Source: Prunus persica (Eukaryota > Streptophyta > Magnoliopsida > Rosales > Rosaceae). Taken from it: 64,000 nt of DNA. Both the position numbers and the translations under genes were made by a program. This document shows positions 56,488 through 64,000 of the stretch, one piece after another. Where the stretch lies: NCBI RefSeq assembly GCF_000346465.2, contig NC_034012.1, forward strand, positions 18,278,548-18,342,547, read 5' to 3'. Position 1 is the stretch's first letter; each line of letters begins with the position of its first letter. Below the pieces are notes generated by a model, which worked only from the letters and a program-made list of their open reading frames with translations, was not told where the DNA came from and made no database searches.

Positions 56488-58112
56488 TCAAATTGATGCT
56501 AGGAAATCTACAAGCATCAATTTGCTAACGAGGAAATGATGGCGCTGACATGGCATGGATTTGGTGAAGATATCGGCAATCTGCAGAGTAGTGGAGACAT
56601 GTGGAAGGGTGATAACCTGATGATCATAGGCTTCTCGGATGGAGTGACAGTCAACCTCAATGTGCTTAGTGCGTTCGTGATAGACGGGGTTGGCTGCAAT
56701 TTGGATGGCACTTGTGTTGTCAGCATGCAATGGAGTAGGATGAAGTGGACTGAACCCAAGCTCTGTGAGGAGACCACGCAGCCAAATGATCTCGGAGCAC
56801 GCAGCAGACATGGCGCGATACTCTGCCTCAGTGGATGATTTGGAGACGTGGTCTTGCTTCTTGCATTTCCAAGAGATAAGGGCATCACCAAGAAACATAC
56901 ACCAGCCAGTAGTAGATCTCCTGGTGTCTGGGCAACCGGCCCAATCAGCGTCACTATAGGCCTGAACCTGAAGAGAAGAACCTGTAGGGAAGAACAAGCC
57001 ACGACTAGGTGTGCCAAGAATATAGCGAATGATGCGGCGAACGGCAGAGAGATGGTGATGCCTCGGGGCTTGCATGAACTTGCTGACAGTGTAAACAGCA
57101 TAAGAGATGTCTGGTCGGGTAATGGTTAGATAGATAAGACTACCAACCAGCTTTCGATAGGTAGTAGGATCCTCAAGAAGCTCCCCGTCGTCACGTCGAT
57201 ATTTCACATTAAGTTCCATGGGGGTGTCAACGGAAGTAGTGTTGGTGAGGCCGGCTAACTGAACCAGATCTTGACTGTACTTGTGCTGATGCAAGAAGAG
57301 ACCATGAGGTTGATGATGGACCTCTAAACCCAAGAAATAAGTGAGCTGACCAAGATCTTTCATGTGGAAAGTAGAATGCAACAAAGTCTGAACTGCAGAG
57401 ATTGCCTTCAAGTCAAAGCCAGTGATGACAATATCATCCACATAAACAAGAAGAACAACGATACCCATGGATGTCCGTTCTAGAAAAAGAGAGGAGTCAT
57501 ACTGACTCTGAGTGAAAGAAAAACCAAGCAAAGTAGAGCGAAACTTTTCAAACCATACTCGCGGGGCCTGCTTCAAACCATACAAAGAACGTTTCAGTTT
57601 GCAAACATCATTAGGTGGGGAAGTAGGCATACCAGAGGGAAGTTTCAAGTAAACTTCTTCCTTGAGATCATCGTGGAGAAATGCGTTCTTGACATCTATT
57701 TGATGTAAGGGCCAGGATTGGGATGCAGCAAGGGCGAGTATGGTGCGGACAGTGGTCATTTTGGCAACTGGTGCGAAGGTCTCATCATAGTCGAGACCAT
57801 ATTCTTGTTTGTTGCCAAGTTCCACTAACCGAGCCTTATAACGGTCTATGGACCCATCAGAACGAAGCTTGACAGAAAACACGAACTTACTGCCAAGGGG
57901 TTTCACAGAGGAGGGACATGGAACAACGTCCCAAGTTTGGTTTTCCTCAAGTGCGAGAAGCTCAGTTTCAACCGCTGTCCGCCAACACTCATGCTTCATG
58001 GCCTGTGTATAAGACGAAGGAAGAGAAATAGAAGACAAGGTGGCAGTGAAGAGGGAAAGAGGAGAGGAACCAAACCTATCTGGTGGTCTACGAACCCGAG
58101 TACTCTGTCTGG
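56488..58112 (-). pseudogene. Copia reverse transcriptase-RNase H frame
   Basis: An open frame of 516 residues (58038 to 56488) begins in the linker and carries the complete [62 protein letters not shown] and the catalytic YVDDIVITG. RNase H follows (YSDADWAGCPDTRRSTTGWC, SSTEAEYRAMS, HADNTSAIQIA, ERTKHIEVDCHSIRE) to LQIADIFTKS. No stop interrupts it. In the intact element it would be the C-terminal part of one polyprotein; a frameshift in the C run at about 58112-58120 separates it from the Pro-rich linker upstream. Confidence 0.93.
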
Positions 58113-58264
58113 GGGGGGAGGTACAGTTGCTGGAACAGGAGCAGCAGTCAGGGAAGGAGCTGGAGGGGGCTGGGGAGGTGCTGGAGGTTGATGGGAAGTG
58201 GCGGAGGAGCGTCGTTGATACACTAAGAGAGGCTGAGAAGAGACTGGAGCTGGAAAAGAGATAT

Positions 58265-60571
58265 TTAAAATAGGAGCTGTAGAAGAGTTAGTAAAGGCAA
58301 AACAGAAAATGAAGGAGAAACGGGGTCCTGATGCGTGGGAAAAAAATACTGATTTTCTAGAAAGATGACATTTCTAGAAACTCGAATGCGTTGCAAATTT
58401 GGATCGTAGCAAAGAAAACCTTTTTGGTGGACTGAATATCCTAGGAAAGCACACTGGATCGATTGAGCCGTGAGTTTTGTGCGTTCATGTGCAGGAAGAT
58501 GAACATAACAGACACAACCAAATGTACGAAGGTTGGAATAAGATGGAGGGCGACCAAATAACTTGGTGAAAGGAGAGTTGTGGTGCAATGTGGGAGAAGG
58601 CAACCTGTTGATGAGATGGACAGCAGTGGAGAGAGCTTCACACCAAAAACGAGAGGGCGTAGATGACTCTAACAGGAGAGGGCGAACAACATCAAGAAGG
58701 TGACGGTTCTTCCTTTTAGCCACCTCATTTTGTTGAGGTGTTGAAGGGCAAGACCGTTGAGAGATGATGCCATGAGTCTGTAGGAAGTCCTGAAACAAAT
58801 GAGACATATACTCACCCCCATTGTCAGAACGAAGGATTTTGATATGGGCCGAAAATTGGGTCTGAATATATGCATGAAAAATCTTAAAAACAGAAAAGAC
58901 TTCATCTTTAGAATGTAGAAAATATATCCATGTGAAACGGCTATAGTCTTCAATAAAAGTGACAAAGTATTTGTAATTAGCATGAGAAGTGACTGGTGCC
59001 ATACCCCACACATCACTATGTATCAAATCAAAAGGTTGGACTACATGGGGTGTGTGAATAGGAAATGGCAGAGTCTTACTTTTGCCAAGTCTGCATGAAT
59101 TGCAATCAAATTGAACAACACTAAGAGATGGTGATTCTTTATTCCCAAGAAAACTAGATTTCAGTAAATCATGAAGTACAGTAGAGTTTGAATGTCCGAG
59201 ACGTTTATGCCACGCTCGGTAATCAACATGAGCAGAATTACAAGAGACAAAGGGTGAAAAAGAAGACAAAGGGAATTGAAGAGGAAAAAGACGTCCCACT
59301 TTAGGCCCCCTCGCGATCATCCTCCCTGACTGTTGATCCTGCACAACACAATCAGATTTAGAGAATTCCACTTTGCAATCATTATCAACCAACTGACCGA
59401 CAGACACAAGATTGGTGGTAAGACTAGAAGATACAAAGACATCAGTGAAAGAGGAAGAAACATCACCAGTGGCCGTGATAGGTAAATGATTGCCATCAGC
59501 AGTATGAGTTTTGAGATTTCCAAAATATTTGTTTACATTGGTAAGAGAATCAGCATTGTTTGTCATATGATGGGAAGCCCCGGAATCAAAGTACCAAGGA
59601 GATGATGTAGAGAAAGATTTACTTGAGAGTCCTAAAGCTGAAAATGCAGAAATGATCATTTGTTGAATCATGTCAGGGGTCACAGGTTGAACAGGAGCAC
59701 TTTGTGTCAGCGGTACTGCAGTCACAGAACTACCAGCACTAGAAGAGCCAACGGAGACAGTATATGCGGTCTCTGATTTCTTGGGGGGTCGAGTAGGACA
59801 TTCCTTGATGATATGGCCATCCTTTTTGCAGTAGTGGCAGAATTTTCGGGGACAATTTGCAGCATAATGACCAAATCCCTTGCAACAAAAACACTGAACA
59901 GTGCTCATATCCCTGCCTCGTGGCTTACCTTGTGCTGCATAGGCCACAGGAACAGATGCAGACCGCCGTTGTTCCATGGTGGTTTGAGTGAGAAGGCGCT
60001 GTTCCTCGCGAAGGAGATCATTGAGGCATGTATCCAAGGAGGGGACAGATTCTCGGTTCATAAGATTGGATCTGGTGCCTTCAAATTCAGGTCTCAGTTT
60101 CATTAGAAATTGATCCCTCTGGGTAGTTTCATGGACAGATTGAACAGAACTAAGACCTTCGGATGGTAAGTCAGCATAAACTATATCAGTGTATTCACCC
60201 CAAAGATTAGTGAATCTAGAGTAAAAATCAAAGATAGAAAGGCTATCCTGTTGGAGAGCGGCCAATTCATGTTCAAGCTGGAACCGACGAGCAGTGTTTC
60301 GTTGACTATAGATCTTCTTCAGGTAAGTCCACATCTGAGCTGCAGTCTGAGATGATCGAAGGTTCAAGATGATATTAGGTTCGACAGATCCTAAAATCCA
60401 TGTAATAACTTGAGCGTCCTTGACTTCCCATTTGGCGTGCTGGTCTTTGTCTTTGTTTTTGTCAGGAGCTGGGTTACTTCCATCAACATGTCCCCACGCC
60501 TCCTTACCTTTGACGAAAATCCCGAAGTGAAACGCCCAAGCAGAGTAGTTCTTGCCATTGAAACGAATCAA
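58265..60571 (-). pseudogene. Copia gag-protease-integrase frame, integrase Glu lost
   Basis: The 768-residue open frame starts MIRFNGKNYSAWAFHFGIFV. Gag spans about residues 1-220. Two CCHC knuckles follow (CFCCKGFGHYAANC at 227-240 and CHYCKKDGHIIKEC at 245-258). The protease motif is WYFDSGASHHMT (326-337). The pre-integrase zinc region runs about 455-500. In the integrase core, Asp520 (HSDVWG) and Asp583 (RSDNGGEY) are present, but at 619, exactly 36 residues on, the expected Glu of NGVAERKN is Lys (NEVAKRKN). The frame closes at 58265 after a frameshift near 58300, short of the linker to RT. The long frame is thus almost whole but probably cannot integrate. Confidence 0.92.
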
Positions 60572-60714
60572 AGAAACCTCAACTTATCCGAAGACATGAT
60601 GTCAAGAGAACTTGATCAAGAATAACCGAGACTAAGAGATTTGAAAGCAAGAGATAACTGAGACTAAGAGACTTGGGAGCGAGAGATAACTCAGAGCTAT
60701 AGCTCTGATACCCA

Positions 60715-60941
60715 TGACAATTTAGAGTCTTTCTAAAAAAATGTATCTCTATTCATCGAGAATTGCCCATTATATGGACAGAATACAAGTTAATTAGGAA
60801 AGAACACAGGCTGATATTCAGCCCCTGAAAACAGCTCACCTACCACTTATACATGTATCTAATTATAGCTAACCTACCACATATACATGTATCTAATTAA
60901 TGAAAGAATCTGCTGGCATTTAAATCTGATTTCCTTTGACA
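60715..60941 (-). repeat. 5' LTR of the young copia
   Basis: 227 bp, next to the primer-binding site at about 60698-60714. Partner of 56207-56480. Confidence 0.95.
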
Positions 60942-60946
60942 CTGAT

Positions 60947-62391
60947 TTCAACTCAGCCTATGCCAAGCTATAACAAGGAAAGACTAGTGAGTTCCAATTG
61001 AAGGATGGACTAATATACAAGGGAACACAATTGTGCCTCATAGAAGATGGCGACAGATTTTGGTGGATTCGTGAGGCTTATACTTCCAAAGTAGCAGGAC
61101 ATTTTGGACTTGAGAATACTTTATTGAATCTTCGTCGCTATGTGTAATGGCCAAAGATGCATCTCGATGTTTCACGATACATTCAAGGTTGTGTTCTATG
61201 CAACACATTGAAGCTTTCCAATAGAAAGTTAGGATTGTATCTTCCATTACTAGTACCTACTCGACCTTGGGAGAGAATCTCGATGGATTTCTTAGGTGGA
61301 TTGCCTAAAACTAAGTCTGGAAATGACTACTTGTTTCTGGTGGTAGATCGTTTCAGCAAGATGGTGATTCTCATTCCATGCAAGAAGACCATTACTGGAA
61401 AAGGAGCTGCTAAGTTATTTTTTCAATATGTTTGGAAGTATTTTGGCTTACCTACATCGATTATTTCTGACAGAGACAGTCGATTCTTAGGCCATTTTTG
61501 GAGGTTGTTATGGGGAATGATGGATACAAGATTGAAAAGAAGCACTACATTTTATCCATAGATAGATGGGCAAACGAAGGTTGTAAACCGAACTATGGTA
61601 CACTTGTTGAGGGGTTACAATTCCAAGCATCCGAAGACTTGGGATGAAAGTCTCCCTTACTTACAGTTTGCTTTCCACAGAGCAATTCATGGCTCCACAC
61701 TCAAATCTCCATTTGAGGATTGCTTGAGTTATTTACCCCAGAGTCCTTTTGATTTAGCATTCACTATGAGTGACCAACCATTAAGTGGGAAAGAAGAAGA
61801 AGAGCATATTCGAGCACAAAAATTTCTTGAACGAGTAAGAAAGATTCATACTGAAGTAGAGGCACAATTGAAATGTTCTTAGCAACGATATAAAGCTCGC
61901 CATGATAAGCATCGTGTGCCATTTAACTTCAAAGAAGGTGACCTAGTATGATTACACCTTGGAAAGGAGCGGCTAACCGGTGAAGGCAAGAAACTGAAGC
62001 CTATATGGACCGTTCAAGATCATCAAACAAATTGGTGATAATGCCTTTCAACTTGAATTACCACCATACATGCATATGTACTTGGTCATCAATGTCGAGA
62101 ATCTTAAGCTTTTTGAGCCATCTCTACTTGATGATGATCCCGACGAAGACACTCGGCTTCCATTAGTTGATGACTTAAAAATTGAACTAGAAGACCCTTT
62201 GCTGGAGGATTGTATCTTGGAGCAGAAGGTTCGTGAGACCCGACATAGAAAGTATGAGTATTTTCGTATTGGCAGTAAAGGGCAACTTCCGAGCAAATCG
62301 AAATGGTATATTCGAGACAAGGCTACCCAAGAATTTCCACATCTCACCATGTAACTTGAGCAGGAGCTCAAGGTCTTAAATGGGAGAGCCA
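60947..62391 (+). pseudogene. Gypsy integrase and chromodomain-like tail
   Basis: After the copia, the gypsy frame resumes with LKDGLIYKGTQLCL, the integrase zinc region (HLDVSRYIQGCVLCNTLKLS) and the core. The first two acids are seen in SMDFLGGLP and SDRDSRFLGHFW. The third reads DGQTKVVNR where gypsy integrases have DGQTE or DGQSE, so Glu is Lys. Stops at about 61146, 61560 and 61879 break the frame. The last part (62070-62354) encodes VNVENLKLFEPSLLDDDPDE and, after a spacer, EQKVRETRHRKYEYFRIGSK with WYIRDKATQEFPHL, which resembles the chromodomain-like tail of some gypsy lineages. Confidence 0.87.
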
Positions 62392-62742
62392 TGATCTAGG
62401 TGGATCTTTTCAAGATAATTAAACAATAAATATTATTTAAATTAAATAACTTATTAACCATTTGACTCAAATGGTTTAAGAAGAAATGGTTCTCAACCAT
62501 CTAAAACTTAATAGTTTGAATTACCTAAGGAATTTAAACCATTTAACATTTGTGGTTTAAATTCATTTATTATTTTTAGCTTTCTATTCTAGGCATTCAG
62601 GCTTGTATATAAACCATTGTGGTTGAATGAAATAAACCTTAGCTTCTTCCTTTTGTTTCTCTAATTGTCTTAAAATTCCTCTCGTTCCCTTATTCCTATA
62701 AACTAGGAATTCATAGTTCTATCGACTAGAACTTTTGGATCA
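62392..62742 (+). repeat. 3' LTR of the gypsy element
   Basis: 351 bp, starting TGATCTAGGTGG and ending TTTTGGATCA, followed by the CCCAA target duplication. A purine-rich tract AAATGGGAGAG precedes it. Confidence 0.93.
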
Positions 62743-62910
62743 CCCAAGCCTGCTACATCAAAAATTAATGGAAATTTTGATGGTGAAGTTAATGTCGGAA
62801 CCAAATTGCAAAATTTAAAATATTAAGGTACATGATTGTTAAAATTCAGAGTGCAGGGTCAAACATGCCTTAAGAGTGAGAGTTCAAGATACTAATTGAG
62901 TTATGTGGGC

Positions 62911-64000
62911 ATAGTAGGATGACCACTTGAGCCCAACAAGCCCAAGTAATAATACCCCATGGCCGGTTTTACCAAGGAGCGACTTTGGTCACCTCCTTTT
63001 GTGTCTATTTCAATGAACTTTGTCTCTTGAGAAAAGTTAGGGTTTTTTTTTTTTAATAGTTAGTTTCAAGAGATGAGTTAGAACACCATCAAGCTCCTCC
63101 CACCTAGCCAAAACCGGCCACCTCACGAAGTGAACACTCAAATCCTTCTTTCCTAGGTTGCATCATATCCTCCATCTTCCTTGGTGTGGAAAAGTTAGAG
63201 ATTACCTCCATTGGTGATTTGGTGAATCTAGAAGGCCTTCCACAAGGTGATCAACTTAAATGATGTCAACTTTGAGTAGTACTTCAAGGGTAACATTTCT
63301 ACTCTCTCTTTCTCTTAGTCTAGAATCTCTAGGAGTGGAACAATCTAAATCAAGCCTCAAGATACTTGGGATTAGTTATGTTAAAGCTCAATGATTAAAT
63401 TTTAAACTTCTGTTGCCTAAAGGTCACTTATAACCTTATCTTTGCGGCTAAATATAACTAGAATTAAATATTTCCTTCAATTTATTCGACAGCAAGATGA
63501 AAGTTTCGTAAGTTTATATATTTTCATTGATAATATCCTCAATAATATCGAACATAGCGAGGTAATTTGGTATTCACCTCTCAAAGTCCCTAGAGGGTCA
63601 TTAGCCTCCAGGAGAAGCTAATAATTTATTGGCCTTTGCCCACTAGGATTATACAAGCATAACTAATTTCTGCTTTACCATTGTCATCAGTAACCTCTCC
63701 TTCCTTATCATTATCGGGTTTGACCTTTGACTCTTACAGGTAAGGTTGCATTTCATTGTATGGTTCAAACCATGTATGATTTTGGTGTATTTTTCCTTTG
63801 CTTCATAATGTCTCCAACTCACAGTTTTGAATCTCAAGTTCTTTATAAACCAAAACATACCTCATGATGTATTTTAATTCCTTCTAATTTAGCAGAAACT
63901 TCGCATTTGTAGCTTTATACTTGGCACTGCTACCACTGGCGGATCTATAGAGGCACAAGGAAGTGTTGCACATCCCCTATCCAAAAAATCACTTGGAGAA
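62911..64000. other. Spacer without recognised gene
   Basis: No open frame with a known motif. The end (63935-63970, ACTGGCGGATCTATAGAGGC) resembles a common plant transposon end read in reverse, but it runs off the window, so I make no call. Confidence 0.4.

Larger units (their letters stand above)
56207..60941 (-). mobile_element. Young Ty1/copia element, 4.7 kb, nested in gypsy
   Basis: It lies on the - strand between perfect 5-bp target duplications CTGAT (56202-56206 and 60942-60946). The LTRs are 60715-60941 (5') and 56207-56480 (3'), with + strand ends TGACAATTTAG and CCTTTGACA. Ignoring one 47-bp length difference they show only about three mismatches over 227 bases. The primer-binding site (TGGGTATCAGAGC on the - strand) adjoins the 5' LTR and a polypurine tract (TTGAGGGGGGA) the 3' LTR. 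One polyprotein is split into two long frames by small frameshifts. This is the youngest insertion in the window. Confidence 0.96.
51210..62742 (+). mobile_element. Ty3/gypsy retrotransposon, 11.5 kb with two nested inserts
   Basis: Two direct LTRs (51210-51581 and 62392-62742) with ends TGATC...GGATCA are flanked by the perfect 5-bp target duplication CCCAA (51205-51209 and 62743-62747). Domain order is gag, protease, RT, RNase H, integrase and a chromodomain-like tail, which is the gypsy order. Nested inside are a solo LTR (52120-53737) in gag and a copia (56207-60941) between RNase H and integrase; without them it would be about 5.2 kb. Many stops are present. By eye the LTRs differ at about 15 sites in 340, so the insertion is clearly older than the nested copia. 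Confidence 0.95.
50890..62910. mobile_element. Foldback/MITE-like element split by a gypsy insertion
   Basis: The arm at about 50905-51060 (TTAATACCCTAAACTCTCAC, CTGCACTCTTAATTTTAACA) is the reverse complement of 62755-62905 (TTAAAATTCAGAGTGCAGGG, TTAAGAGTGAGAGTTC). Bringing 51209 and 62748 together, after removing the gypsy and one copy of its target duplication, restores an element of about 480 bp with imperfect arms. It belongs to the same style of repeat as the one in WSD copy 1 intron 2. Confidence 0.7.

Noticed and set aside
57937..58273. + strand open frames opposite the copia linker
   Set aside because: They are antisense to the Pro-rich linker of the copia polyprotein and have no domain of their own.
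1..64000. CRISPR arrays, bacterial operons, ribosome binding sites
   Set aside because: The window is plant nuclear DNA; repeats present are dispersed or tandem transposon sequence, without regular spacers.
1..64000. tRNA and rRNA genes
   Set aside because: I found no complete cloverleaf or rRNA segment. The tRNA-like motifs seen are primer-binding sites of LTR elements and one B-box-like motif in a dispersed repeat.

Overview
The window is plant nuclear DNA, from a eudicot. The supported genes carry introns with plant-type splice sites, the protein families are plant-specific (GRAS, KANADI/GARP, plant WSD1-like acyltransferases), and most of the sequence is plant transposable elements and AT-rich spacer. 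LTR sequence styles and the SCL3 N-terminus remind me of Rosaceae (for example Prunus), but that is an inference from memory and was not tested.

Only three loci look intact. Two are tandem WSD1-like wax ester synthase/diacylglycerol acyltransferase genes on the + strand (24309-28852 and 40962-45105). Each has five exons of matching size with clean splice sites, encoding 469 and 468 residues. The third is a single-exon GRAS regulator on the - strand (46856-48280) that matches SCARECROW-LIKE 3. The two acyltransferases probably make wax esters or storage/cuticular lipids. SCL3 belongs to gibberellin/DELLA signalling. Nothing in the sequence links SCL3 to its neighbours.

Layout. 1-6.3 kb: AT-rich spacer, dispersed repeats and a broken KANADI-type GARP gene fragment (4201-4626). 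6.4-12.5 kb: a degraded Ty3/gypsy element on the - strand, split by a roughly 2.9 kb LTR insertion and joined to an unrelated retroelement reading frame. 12.5-21.8 kb: a 9.3 kb PIF/Harbinger transposon with TAA target duplications, a broken transposase and a Myb/SANT protein gene. A rearranged Ty1/copia element splits the latter. 22.9-23.4 kb: a 5'-truncated LINE with a perfect 19-bp target duplication. 24.0-28.9 kb: WSD copy 1. 28.9-40.8 kb: spacer with a mini CACTA-like element, LTR pieces, a cluster of nonautonomous Helitrons, a lipid-transfer-protein pseudogene, and a 3 kb TIR transposon that carries an intron-containing fragment of a CGI121 (KEOPS subunit) gene. 40.8-45.1 kb: WSD copy 2. 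46.9-48.3 kb: SCL3. 50.9-62.9 kb: a three-level nest in which a foldback element was hit by an 11.5 kb Ty3/gypsy element (CCCAA duplications), which in turn contains a solo LTR and a young Ty1/copia element (CTGAT duplications). The last 1.1 kb holds no recognisable gene.

The most unusual material is structural, not a new enzymatic system: Helitron copies joined head to tail and nested at exact A^T sites, with a 3' hairpin kept by paired changes; host gene fragments carried by transposons; and loss of the third catalytic acidic residue in three separate integrases/transposases.
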